Below, one piece after another: positions 54,859 to 63,282 of a stretch of DNA of 64,000 nt. The notes under the pieces were generated by a model. It did no database searches. It saw only the letters and a list, made by a program, of their open reading frames with translations, and was not told the DNA's origin. The number at the start of each line of letters is the position of its first letter. Positions within the stretch are counted from its first letter, which is position 1. Both the position numbers and the translations under genes were made by a program. Source of the stretch: JBBIQS01 sp037442205 (GTDB lineage Bacteria > Myxococcota > Myxococcia > Myxococcales > UBA5297); assembly GCA_037442205.1 (NCBI GenBank), contig JBBIQS010000027.1:1-64000 (forward strand), written 5' to 3'.

Positions 54859-56604
54859 TCAGCGGTCCACGTCCGCCAGCACGTAATCCATGCTCCCGAG
54901 GATGGCGAGCAGGTCGGAGAGAAACAGGCCGCGGCACAGGAAGGGCAGGGCCTGCAGGTGCGGAAACGACGGAGTGCGGATGCGGGTGCGGTAGCTGTTG
55001 GTCCCGCCGTCGCTGACCAGGTAGTAGCCGTTGCTCCCCTTGGCGGCCTCGATGTTCCCCAGCGCCTCGCCCGGCGGGATCACCGGGCCCCAGCTCACGC
55101 CCAGGAAGTGGGTGATGAGCGTCTCGATGTCATGCATCGTCTGCTCCTTCAGCGGCGGGGTGGTGAGCGGGTGCTTGGACTTGTAGGGGCCGCCGGGCAT
55201 CCGTTGAACGCACTGCTCGATGATCCGCAGGCTCTGGCGCATCTCCTCGACGCGCACCGCGGCGCGGTCGTAGCAGTCGCCGTTCTTGCCGGTGGGGATG
55301 TCGAAGTCGAACTGCTCGTAGCCCGAGTACGGCTGCTTCTTGCGGAAGTCCCACTCCAGCCCGCACGCCCGCAAATTGGGACCGGTGACTCCCCACTCGA
55401 TCGCCTGCTCGACGTTGAGGGCCCCGACTCCGACGGTGCGCTCCCGGAAGATGCGGTTGCGCATCACCTCGCGGTCGTACTCGGCGAGCCGCGACGGCAG
55501 GTAGTCGAGGAAGTCTCGGAACAGCGCTTCCCAGCCCTTGGGAAGGTCCTGGGCCACGCCGCCGATGCGGAACCAGTTGGGATGCATCCGTGCCCCGCAG
55601 ATGCTCTCGATGATGTGGAGTGCCCGCTCGCGGTCGTTGAAGGTGTAGAAGACCGGCGACATCTGCCCCAGGTCCTGGGCGAAGGTCCCGTACCAGACCA
55701 GGTGGCTGATGATCCGGAACAGCTCGCTGAGCATTACCCGGATTACCTGGGCCCGAGGCGGCACGTCGATCCCGGCCAGCTTCTCCACCGCGGTCAGGTA
55801 GGCGAGGTTGTTGATCACGCCGGCCAGGTAATCGATGCGGTCGGTATAGGGGATGTAGGTGTGCCAGGTCTGCCGCTCGCCCATCTTCTCGGCGCCGCGG
55901 TGGTGGTAGCCGATGTCCGGGACGGCATCGACGATCTCCTCGCCGTCGAGCTGGAGCACGATGCGCAGCACGCCGTGTGTGCCCGGGTGCTGGGGCCCGA
56001 TATTCAGGAAGAGGAAGTCTGCGCCCTCGCGGCTGCGGCGCATGCCCCAGTCCTCGGGCTTGAACTGCAGCGCCTGCTGCTCGGCGTCCTGCTTGGCGTC
56101 CGGCAGCTGGAACGGGCCGATCTCGGTGGCGCGCGCCGGATGCTCCTTGCGCAGCGGATGGCCGACCCACGTCGGCGGCATCAGGATCCGGCGCAGATGC
56201 GGATGGCCGTCGAACTGGATGCCGAACATGTCGAAGGCTTCGCGCTCGTACCAGTTGGCGTTCGGCCACAGGCTGGTGATCGACGGCAGCCGCAGGTCGC
56301 TCTCGGCCAGCGCCACCTTGATCCGCAGGAAGGCGTTCCGCTCGAAGGAGAGCAGGTGGTAGACGGCGGTGAACTCGCCGGTGGCTTGAGCCGGTCGGAC
56401 CCGCGCCGCGCGCTCGTCGATCGCCGTCAGATCGTAGAGCATCCGGTAGGGCTGATCGATTCCGAGCTTGAGGTGGTGGAGCACCGCGACCAGTTGCTCG
56501 CGCGGCACCCAGAGCGTGGGCATCGCGTCGCGCGTTTCCTGCGGCACCAGCGCGGCGCCGACGCGCTGTCGAAGCTCTTCGAAGACGGAGGGGTGGCCGG
56601 CCAT
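54859..56604 (-). CDS. nuoCD: NADH-quinone oxidoreductase subunit C/D fusion
   Basis: A 581-aa fusion. Residues about 1-190 are NuoC (YHLLSFERNAFLRIKVAL, WYEREAFDMFGIQFDGHPHLRRIL). A linker follows, then NuoD from about residue 200 (NIGPQHPGTHGVLRIVLQLDGEE, YHHRGAEKMGERQTW, ICGARMHPNWFRIGGVAQDLP). The NuoD part forms the quinone site with NuoB and NuoH. Fusion of C and D is known from enterobacteria and some other lineages. Confidence 0.97.
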   Translation of the reverse strand: MAGHPSVFEELRQRVGAALVPQETRDAMPTLWVPREQLVAVLHHLKLGIDQPYRMLYDLTAIDERAARVRPAQATGEFTAVYHLLSFERNAFLRIKVALAESDLRLPSITSLWPNANWYEREAFDMFGIQFDGHPHLRRILMPPTWVGHPLRKEHPARATEIGPFQLPDAKQDAEQQALQFKPEDWGMRRSREGADFLFLNIGPQHPGTHGVLRIVLQLDGEEIVDAVPDIGYHHRGAEKMGERQTWHTYIPYTDRIDYLAGVINNLAYLTAVEKLAGIDVPPRAQVIRVMLSELFRIISHLVWYGTFAQDLGQMSPVFYTFNDRERALHIIESICGARMHPNWFRIGGVAQDLPKGWEALFRDFLDYLPSRLAEYDREVMRNRIFRERTVGVGALNVEQAIEWGVTGPNLRACGLEWDFRKKQPYSGYEQFDFDIPTGKNGDCYDRAAVRVEEMRQSLRIIEQCVQRMPGGPYKSKHPLTTPPLKEQTMHDIETLITHFLGVSWGPVIPPGEALGNIEAAKGSNGYYLVSDGGTNSYRTRIRTPSFPHLQALPFLCRGLFLSDLLAILGSMDYVLADVDR

Positions 56605-56610
56605 GGCCGC

Positions 56611-57204
56611 TCAGAGCTCGTCGGGAGTGCGCAGCGCGAGCGCCCGGCGGCGGAGCTCCTGCTTGAGGTCGCGCTGCGACGGCAGCTGGCCGCGCTCGAC
56701 GGTCTGATCGCCGATCACCCAGCTCAGCGGGCGCCGCTCAGTGCCGACTGCCTGCTGCAGCAGGGTCAGCCCCTCGAGGAATTCGTCGGGGCGAGGTGGG
56801 CAGCCGACCACGTAGACGTCGACCGGAAGGAATTTGTCGACGCCCTGGACCACGCTGTAGATGTCGTACATTCCTCCCGAGTTGGCGCACGAGCCCATCG
56901 AGATGACCCACCGCGGGGCCATCATCTGCTCGTAGAGGCGCTGGATCACCGGGGCCATCTTGATGAACACGGTGCCGGCGATCACCATCAGATCGGCCTC
57001 GCGCGGCGAGCCGCGGATCACCTCGGAGCCGAAGCGGGCCAGGTCGTATTTGCTGGTGATGCTGGTGGCCATCTCCACGTAGCAGCAGGAGAGGCCGAAG
57101 TTGAAGGGCCAGAGCGAGTTCTTGCGCCCCCAGGCGAGCATCGCCTGCAGGCTGGTGAGCAGCACGCTGCGGTGGGTCGCTTCCTGCAGGTCGGCCGAGT
57201 TCAT
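56611..57204 (-). CDS. nuoB: NADH-quinone oxidoreductase subunit B (N2 cluster)
   Basis: A 197-aa subunit carrying terminal cluster N2. The tandem cysteines are in FGLSCCYVEMA, with CANSGGMYDIYSVVQG and VYVVGCPPRPDEFLEGL supplying the others. The ATG at 57204 has GGGAGAAG upstream; an earlier ATG at 57276 adds a non-conserved tail. A 141-base gap separates it from nuoA, longer than any other spacing in the operon. Confidence 0.97.
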   Translation of the reverse strand: MNSADLQEATHRSVLLTSLQAMLAWGRKNSLWPFNFGLSCCYVEMATSITSKYDLARFGSEVIRGSPREADLMVIAGTVFIKMAPVIQRLYEQMMAPRWVISMGSCANSGGMYDIYSVVQGVDKFLPVDVYVVGCPPRPDEFLEGLTLLQQAVGTERRPLSWVIGDQTVERGQLPSQRDLKQELRRRALALRTPDEL

Positions 57205-57345
57205 CGCGGGCTTCTCCCTGCCAAGATCGGCGGCCAGTGGTAGCGCCGCCCTCGCGCGGCCGGCAACGCCCTTCACTGCCCACGGCAGGGCAACGTCGCA
57301 AAGTGTCCGAGGTTGCGCCCTGAACGGTTTCGGATTCGATGCGTC

Positions 57346-57732
57346 TCAGCGGTGGTGGTCGGCGGGAGGCGGCCGGCTCAGGCGGTGGAAGTCGAGGGCG
57401 CCGATTCCCGCCAGGTAGGCCAGCGAGGCTCCGAGCACCGCTCCGAAGACGACGACGGTGGCATAGCCGGCCCAGCCGAGCTCGGCGCCGTCCACCGCCC
57501 AGGTCAGGATGAAGACCGTCTCCAGGTCGAAGACCACGAAGAACATCGCCAGCAGGTAGAACTGCGCCGGGAAGCGCACCCGGGCGGTTCCGGCCGAGAC
57601 GATGCCGCCCTCATAGGTCGCGCCAGTGGCCCGCCCGCGGTGGCGCTCGCCCAGCACCCACGACAGGCCGAGCATGGCCGCCACCAGCGCCAACACCACG
57701 ACGAAGTAGACGACGATGGGCCAGAGCACCAA
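57346..57732 (-). CDS. nuoA: NADH-quinone oxidoreductase subunit A
   Basis: A 128-aa membrane subunit with three helices. Hallmarks are TYEGGIVSAGTARVRFPAQFYLLAMFFVVFDLETVFI (usual YECG replaced by YEGG, as in some lineages) and a final helix. It is the first gene of the 13-gene nuo operon; the promoter should lie upstream of 57732 in the following gap. Confidence 0.95.
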   Translation of the reverse strand: MVLWPIVVYFVVVLALVAAMLGLSWVLGERHRGRATGATYEGGIVSAGTARVRFPAQFYLLAMFFVVFDLETVFILTWAVDGAELGWAGYATVVVFGAVLGASLAYLAGIGALDFHRLSRPPPADHHR

Positions 57733-57932
57733 GCGAGCCTCCGAGGCGTGGCTGGAGAACCTACCGACGCCCCGGCAGGCGCGCGACGGGGCACAGACGT
57801 CCCCCGAACGCGCCGTTCAATGGAAGAAAGAGCTGACCAATGGCCGCCGCGGCAGCTCCAGCGCCGGCTCGGAGGAATGCGAATCCTCGCCAGCTTGCTC
57901 ACCGCCAAGACCATCGGGCCGGCAGGCGAGCA

Positions 57933-58139
57933 CTAGTGCCCAGTGCGGTCGGGTTCGTGCTCGCGTTTGAGCTCGCTGGCCCACTCCTCCGACTTGATGC
58001 CCCGAATCTCCGAGGACTCCTCGTCCACGCCCGTCGGGTCGCCCGGCTCGGGCATGCCCGGCTCGCGCTCCGGCGGAGGGGCGGGCTGCTGGATGGCCCG
58101 CTCGACGAACAGCGGCTTCAGCGTGACTTTCTGCCGCAA
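57933..58139 (-). CDS. Small acidic hypothetical protein
   Basis: A 68-aa frame from TTG at 58139, with a G-rich Shine-Dalgarno-like stretch upstream. The product reads LRQKVTLKPLFVERAIQQ followed by a Pro/Glu-rich middle and SSEIRGIKSEEWASELKREHE. Composition is balanced and protein-like, unlike neighbouring Arg-rich shadows. No family is recognised. It lies in the gap upstream of nuoA and downstream of the divergent beta-PGM gene. Confidence 0.35.
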   Translation of the reverse strand: MRQKVTLKPLFVERAIQQPAPPPEREPGMPEPGDPTGVDEESSEIRGIKSEEWASELKREHEPDRTGH

Positions 58140-58342
58140 GGTGCCAACCCCCAAGCTCCAAAAATGGGGTTGAGCGCGAGGCGCGACAATGGAAGCGGGT
58201 CTGCGACCGGCGGGCAGGCAATCCGTGGGCTTCGTTCCTGGTGGCCGGTCGCCAGCTCTCTTGCAGGTGGGCCCGCCGCTGCGCATCCGCCGGCCGATGT
58301 GCAGTTGTCACTGTGGAGAGCTGCAAGTTCGGAGGCGGAGAG

Positions 58343-59122
58343 ATGCTCCCTCCCCAGACGTCGGCCGCGCCCAGGTCGAGCGTGGGATTGCCGCTGCAGG
58401 TGCACGTGTGCCTGTTCGACTTGGACGGCGTGCTGACCAGCACCGCGGCGTTGCACGCCAAGGCCTGGAAGCAGATGTTCGACGACTTCCTTCGCGCGCG
58501 CTCCGCCTCGGCGCGAACCCAGTTCGCCGAGTTCGACCTCGAGCGCGACTACGGCCTCTACGTCGATGGCAAGCCACGCGACGCCGGCACCCGCTCGTTC
58601 CTCGCCTCGCGCGGAATCCGGCTGCCCGAGGGCCGCGAGGACGACCCGGCCGAGGCCGACACGATCCGCGGGCTGGGCAGGCGCAAGAACGAGATCTACC
58701 TGTCGCTGCTCCGGGAAGAGGGCGCCCAGGTCTATCCGGGCTCGGCGCACTATCTCCACGCCGTGCGCGCGCTGGGGTTTCGCACCGCCGTCGTCACCTC
58801 GAGCAAGAACTGCCGCGAGGTGATCACCTCGGCCGGGATTGCCGACCAGTTCGATGCCCGCGTCGACGGGATCCTCGCCGCGCAGGACCATCTCGAGGGC
58901 AAGCCCGCGCCCGACACCTTCCTTGAGGCGGCTCGGGAGCTGGCCGCGGCGCCGGCAGAGTCGGCGGTATTCGAGGACGCGCTCTCCGGGGTAGAAGCCG
59001 GCCGAGCCGGCCGGTTCGGCTACGTGGTCGGCGTCGATCGGGTGGGGCAGGCGGAGGCGCTGCGGAGCCACGGGGCCGACGTGGTGGTCTCCGACCTGGC
59101 CGAGCTGCTGGCCGCGCCATGA
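58343..59122 (+). CDS. HAD-superfamily hydrolase, beta-phosphoglucomutase type
   Basis: A 259-aa HAD protein. The nucleophile motif is CLFDLDGVLTSTAALHAKAWKQ (DxDGV). AVVTSSKNCREVI is motif II, DGKPAPDTF (as EGKPAPDTF) motif III and VFEDALSGVEAGRAG motif IV. This matches beta-phosphoglucomutase, which converts beta-glucose-1-phosphate to glucose-6-phosphate. GGAGG precedes the ATG at 58343. It overlaps the GH65 gene by 4 bases. The pairing with a GH65 phosphorylase, which produces beta-G1P, supports the assignment. Confidence 0.9.
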   Translation: MLPPQTSAAPRSSVGLPLQVHVCLFDLDGVLTSTAALHAKAWKQMFDDFLRARSASARTQFAEFDLERDYGLYVDGKPRDAGTRSFLASRGIRLPEGREDDPAEADTIRGLGRRKNEIYLSLLREEGAQVYPGSAHYLHAVRALGFRTAVVTSSKNCREVITSAGIADQFDARVDGILAAQDHLEGKPAPDTFLEAARELAAAPAESAVFEDALSGVEAGRAGRFGYVVGVDRVGQAEALRSHGADVVVSDLAELLAAP

Positions 59123-61473
59123 TCCAGCACCCGGCATTCCGGGTCGAACCGTGGTCCCTGCACGAGACCGAGCTCAACCTCGAGCTGCTGGCCCAGAGCG
59201 AGTCGCTGTTCGCCCTCTCCAACGGGCACATCGGGTTGCGCGGCAACCTGGAGGAGGGCGAGCCCCATGGATTGCCCGGGGCCTATCTCAACGGCTTCTA
59301 CGAGCTGCGGCCGGTGCCCTACGCCGAGGCCGAGTATGGCTCGCCGGAGTCCAGCCAGACCCTGATCAACGTCACCAACGGCAAGCTCATCCGGCTGCTG
59401 GTCGATGACGAGCCGTTCGACGTGCGCTACGGCGAGCTGTGCGCCCACGATCGCGTGCTCGATTTGCGCGCCGGCACCCTGACGCGCCTGGCCGAGTGGT
59501 GTTCCCCCGCCCACCGCAAGGTCCGCATCAGCTCGGTGAGGATGGTCTCCCTCACTCACCGCGCGATCGCCGCGATGGTCTACGAGGTCGAGCCCATCGA
59601 CGGACCCGCGACCGTGGTCGTCCAGTCCGAGTTGGTGGCCAACGAGCAGCTGCCGCGGGAAGTGCGCGACCCGCGGGCATCGGGTCCCGTAGAGTTGCCG
59701 ATGGTCGGCGAGCAGCACTTTGCCCAGCAGGCGATGGCGCTGCTCATCCACCGGACCCGGTACAGCGGGCTGCGCATCGCCTGCGCCATGGACCACCTGC
59801 TCGAGGGAACGGGCAAGCTGCGCACCTCCAGCGACGTGTCGGCCGACTCCGCGCGATTCGTGATTACCGACGTGCTCGAGCCCGGGCAGCGGCTTCGGCT
59901 CGTCAAGCTGATCGCCTATGGCTGGTCGGCGGAGCGGAGCGTCCCGGCAGTGCGCGATCAGGTCGCCGCCGCGCTGGAAGCCGCTCGCGCCGCCGGCTGG
60001 GACGGTCTGCTGGCCGATCAGCGCCGCTATCTCGACGATTTCTGGTCGCATGCCGACGTCGAGTTGGTCGGCGACGCCGAGCTCCAGCAGGCGGTCCGGT
60101 TCGCCCTGTTCCACGTCCTGCAGGCCGGCGCGCGCGCCGAGCGGCGGGCGATTCCGGCCAAAGGGCTGACTGGCACCGGCTACGACGGACACTCGTTCTG
60201 GGACACCGAAACCTTCATCCTGCCGGTGCTGACCTACACCGTCCCGACCGCCGCCGCGGATGCGCTGTGCTGGCGCCACTCCACCTTGCCGGCGGCGCAG
60301 CAGCGGGCGCGCGAGCTGGGCTTGGAGGGGGCGGCCTTTCCCTGGCGAACCATCCACGGCGAGGAGTGCTCGGGCTATTGGCCCGCGGGGACGGCGGCCT
60401 TCCACATCAATGCCGACATCGCCGACGCGGTGATCCGCTTCGTGGACGCCACCGGGGACATGGACTTCGAGGAGAAGGAGGGCCTCGACATCCTGGTGCA
60501 GACCGCGCGGCTGTGGCGATCGCTGGGGCACCACGACGTGGAGGGCCGCTTCCGGATCGACGGGGTGACGGGCCCGGACGAATACAGCGCCATCGCCGAC
60601 AACAACTTCTACACGAACGCCATGGCCCGGCGGAACCTGCAGGAGGCGGCGGAGGCCTGCGTCCGCCATCCCGAGCGAGCGCGAGAGTTGGGCGTCGCGC
60701 CGGAGGAGATGGCCTCCTGGCGCGCGGCGGCCGATCGGATGTTCTTCCCCTACGACCAGCGGCTGCGGGTTCACCAGCAGGCCGAGGGCTTCACCGACCA
60801 CGAGGTCTGGGATTTCGCGGCCACCGGGCCCGACCAGTACCCGCTGCTGCTCCACTTCCCGTACTTCGATCTCTATCGCAAGCAGGTGATCAAGCAGCCG
60901 GACCTCGTGCTCGCCCTGCAGTTGTGCCCGGATCTCTGCACCGACGAGCAGAGGGCGCGGGACTTCGAGTACTACGAAGGGATCACGGTGCGGGATTCGT
61001 CGCTGTCGGCCTGCACCGAGGCGGTGCTGGCGGCCGAAGTCGGCCACCTGCGGCTCGCGCTCGACTACACCGCCGAGGCCGCGCTGATGGACCTCAAGGA
61101 CCTGGAGCACAATGCCGCCGACGGGCTGCACATTGCCTCGCTGGCCGGGGCCTGGATCGCCATGGTGAACGGGTTCGGAGGCATGCGCGACGACGGCCGG
61201 ACGCTGGCCTTCGCGCCTCGCGTTCCGGACGGGATCGCGCGCCTCTGCTTCTCCATCGTGCGGCGCGGCTTCTGCCTGGCGGTTTGCATCGAGGAGCGGC
61301 AAGCCAGCTACCGGCTCAAGAGCGGGGAGGGCGAGCTGCGGATCCGGCACTACGGGGAGCAGCTGACGCTGAGCGGACGCGAGCCGGTGCAGAGGGCGAT
61401 TCCACCTCAGCCCCAGCGCACGCCACCGCTTCAACCGCCCGGGCGCTCCCCGAAGCAGCGCTCTCCGGGATAG
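59119..61473 (+). CDS. GH65-family glycoside phosphorylase (trehalose/maltose/kojibiose type)
   Basis: A 784-aa GH65 enzyme. The N-terminal domain starts HPAFRVEPWSLHETELNLELLAQSESLFALSNGHIGLRGNL. In the barrel are KGLTGTGYDGHSFWDTETFILPVL, the catalytic-acid GVTGPDEYSAIADNNFYTN and a phosphate-loop VRDSSLSAC. It ends in a beta-sheet domain and a Pro-rich tail. Phosphorolysis gives beta-G1P for the overlapping beta-PGM gene, so the module feeds disaccharide carbon to glucose-6-phosphate at low ATP cost. Substrate specificity cannot be read from sequence by eye. Confidence 0.92.
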   Translation: MIQHPAFRVEPWSLHETELNLELLAQSESLFALSNGHIGLRGNLEEGEPHGLPGAYLNGFYELRPVPYAEAEYGSPESSQTLINVTNGKLIRLLVDDEPFDVRYGELCAHDRVLDLRAGTLTRLAEWCSPAHRKVRISSVRMVSLTHRAIAAMVYEVEPIDGPATVVVQSELVANEQLPREVRDPRASGPVELPMVGEQHFAQQAMALLIHRTRYSGLRIACAMDHLLEGTGKLRTSSDVSADSARFVITDVLEPGQRLRLVKLIAYGWSAERSVPAVRDQVAAALEAARAAGWDGLLADQRRYLDDFWSHADVELVGDAELQQAVRFALFHVLQAGARAERRAIPAKGLTGTGYDGHSFWDTETFILPVLTYTVPTAAADALCWRHSTLPAAQQRARELGLEGAAFPWRTIHGEECSGYWPAGTAAFHINADIADAVIRFVDATGDMDFEEKEGLDILVQTARLWRSLGHHDVEGRFRIDGVTGPDEYSAIADNNFYTNAMARRNLQEAAEACVRHPERARELGVAPEEMASWRAAADRMFFPYDQRLRVHQQAEGFTDHEVWDFAATGPDQYPLLLHFPYFDLYRKQVIKQPDLVLALQLCPDLCTDEQRARDFEYYEGITVRDSSLSACTEAVLAAEVGHLRLALDYTAEAALMDLKDLEHNAADGLHIASLAGAWIAMVNGFGGMRDDGRTLAFAPRVPDGIARLCFSIVRRGFCLAVCIEERQASYRLKSGEGELRIRHYGEQLTLSGREPVQRAIPPQPQRTPPLQPPGRSPKQRSPG

Positions 61474-61887
61474 CGGCTGTCCCGGCCGGAGATGGCGGGA
61501 GAGACCACCGCGATCCCGACGCAGGGGCGCTCAGCGGGGAGCCGCGAGCGCCCCTGGGGTGCGGACGGCGGCGCAGGCCGCGCCCCGCCCTTCCACGAGT
61601 GCGGAGAGCACGCGCTCCGCGGAAGGAACGCAGGCAGCCTTCGGGCCGGCTGCTCGGCTGAGGCAGTCGCTCGGCCGCCGCGCGTGCAGGAGGCGCGGGA
61701 GTGGTTGGGTCCGCGTTTCGAGCTCCGCCTGCCCTAGCTTTGGTGGGCCGGGAGCGCGTCGCAGGAATCGCGCGTGCAGGCACGAACCGGGCGCTCGCCA
61801 GCGACCAGGCGTGACGGCTCCGAGCGATATTCTGTGCGCCGGTTCGAGCGCGCTCCCGCCGTGGGGAGCGCCTGTGAGGGGACCGCC
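61474..61887. other. Gene-free gap
   Basis: This 414-base stretch follows the second GH65 gene. No conserved reading frame, RNA or clear terminator is seen; open frames here are Arg/Ala-rich and look spurious. It may hold the promoter of the small gene at 61888. Confidence 0.5.
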
Positions 61888-62154
61888 ATGGAGCTGATGG
61901 ACAAACTCTATCTGTCGCTGACCTGCGGCAACTGCCGAGAGCGGTACGAGGTGCCTGTCGCGGACATCGAGATGTCCCAAGAGCTCCTCAAGCACGAAGG
62001 GTGCCCCGGGGATCTGCCGGACGAGTACCCGCCGCTGAACTGGCGCGACCTGCTGCCGGAAGACGACCTTCAGAGCTTGAAGAAGTCCTGGGAGCGGATC
62101 GAGGCCGATGCCGCTAAGGCAAACGGCTTCTTGGTGCTGCACGGTGCCAAGTGA
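61888..62154 (+). CDS. Small cysteine-containing hypothetical protein
   Basis: An 88-aa protein. The first part, SLTCGNCRERYEVPVADIEMSQELLKHEGCPGD, has a CxxC and a third Cys about 25 residues later, which may bind zinc or iron as a rubredoxin-like or zinc-ribbon remnant. The rest is acidic and helical (WRDLLPEDDLQSLKKSWERIEAD). TGAGGGGA precedes the ATG. No family is recognised, and the function is unknown. Confidence 0.55.
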   Translation: MELMDKLYLSLTCGNCRERYEVPVADIEMSQELLKHEGCPGDLPDEYPPLNWRDLLPEDDLQSLKKSWERIEADAAKANGFLVLHGAK

Positions 62155-62251
62155 GGTCTTGAGGACTTGCCGTCGCGGATCGCGTGCCTTCGCAAGCTGC
62201 TCCCAGAAGAGGCCGAGCCGCTCGATGGCTGCTCGACCTCCTTCCGGCGGC

Positions 62252-63277
62252 TCAGAACTTGAGCTCCAGGGCGGCATAGAGCTCGGAGCTCAGCCGATAG
62301 AACAGGTACAGGTGCGAAACCCCGTCGTGCAGCCGCGAGGTGTAGCCCAGCGAAGGATCGCCTTGGGCATACGACAGCTGGAGGCTGGGCTCGATCCCGT
62401 AGAGCTTCGGGACCTGATACCGCAGGTAGGCCTCGCCTCCGTACGACTGCTGTACCGGCTGCGACTGCGGTCGAATGGCTCCATAATTCGGGCCCGGCGG
62501 CTGCCCTTGCGGCAGGTAGAACCAGGCGTAGCCGGTGTACCCGGCCAGGCCGGCGCTCAGCGGCCGGTGCCACGGCAGTTCGAAGGAGACGTCGGCGGTC
62601 GCGCCCAGGCGCGCGACCGGGTTGGGCGTGGCCCCGTCGGCCATGGTGTCGTAGCGCTGCCAGTAGTAGTCGCCGAAGCCCCTCACGCTGACCGTGACCA
62701 GTCCGGCGAGCTTGCGCGTCAGCTCCACCGACAGCCGCGGGGCGGTGATCAGCCCCATCTTGTAGGAGATGAACGAGGTGGGAGCGAGCAGCGAGCCCTG
62801 GACGTTCGACTCCAGCTCCCACGGCAGGGCGAAGCGGTGGGTGTAGGCGAGCACGACGTCGTCCGCCCGCAGCCCGGTTTCCTGGGGATCGGCGAGCAGG
62901 TACTGGTAGAAGCCGGCACGCAGCGACACCTTGTCGTTGTTCGGGGTGAGCTGGTAGCGGAAGGTGGCGAAGTAGTACTCGAATTGCCTCTGCGCCCCGA
63001 CGCCCTCCAGGTCGGTCTGGATGAACAGGCGGTGGACTTCCGCACCGGCCGAGGCCTCCCAGCGGCTGCCTCCGATGCCAGCCCGCTGGGTCTCGTCCCC
63101 AGCCCGGTCCAGCGCGTTGGTGCTCGGTCCGCTAGAGCCTCCGGAAGGCGCGGCGCTCATCGCGCCGCCCGCGGCTCCGCGCTCGCCCTTGACGCTGGCT
63201 TCCTTGCCTTCGGTCGCCCCGGCGCCGGCCGCGGCGAGCAGCGCCGCGGCCAGCAGCCAGGTTCCAGTCTTCCTCAT
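62252..63277 (-). CDS. Outer-membrane beta-barrel-like protein, secreted
   Basis: A 341-aa protein. A signal peptide (MRKTGTWLLAAALLAAAGAGA) is followed by a Ser/Gly/Ala-rich linker. Alternating aromatic/polar strands follow: EVHRLFIQTDLEG, FEYYFATFRYQLTP, VSLRAGFYQYLLA, GYTGYAWFYLP and VSHLYLFYRLSSELYAALELKF. The last ends in Phe, as outer-membrane barrels usually do. The start may instead be GTG at 63286. It follows the next gene on the same strand with the stop and start nearly touching. It is probably an outer-membrane protein of unknown role. Confidence 0.7.
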   Translation of the reverse strand: MRKTGTWLLAAALLAAAGAGATEGKEASVKGERGAAGGAMSAAPSGGSSGPSTNALDRAGDETQRAGIGGSRWEASAGAEVHRLFIQTDLEGVGAQRQFEYYFATFRYQLTPNNDKVSLRAGFYQYLLADPQETGLRADDVVLAYTHRFALPWELESNVQGSLLAPTSFISYKMGLITAPRLSVELTRKLAGLVTVSVRGFGDYYWQRYDTMADGATPNPVARLGATADVSFELPWHRPLSAGLAGYTGYAWFYLPQGQPPGPNYGAIRPQSQPVQQSYGGEAYLRYQVPKLYGIEPSLQLSYAQGDPSLGYTSRLHDGVSHLYLFYRLSSELYAALELKF

Positions 63278-63282
63278 GGCGC

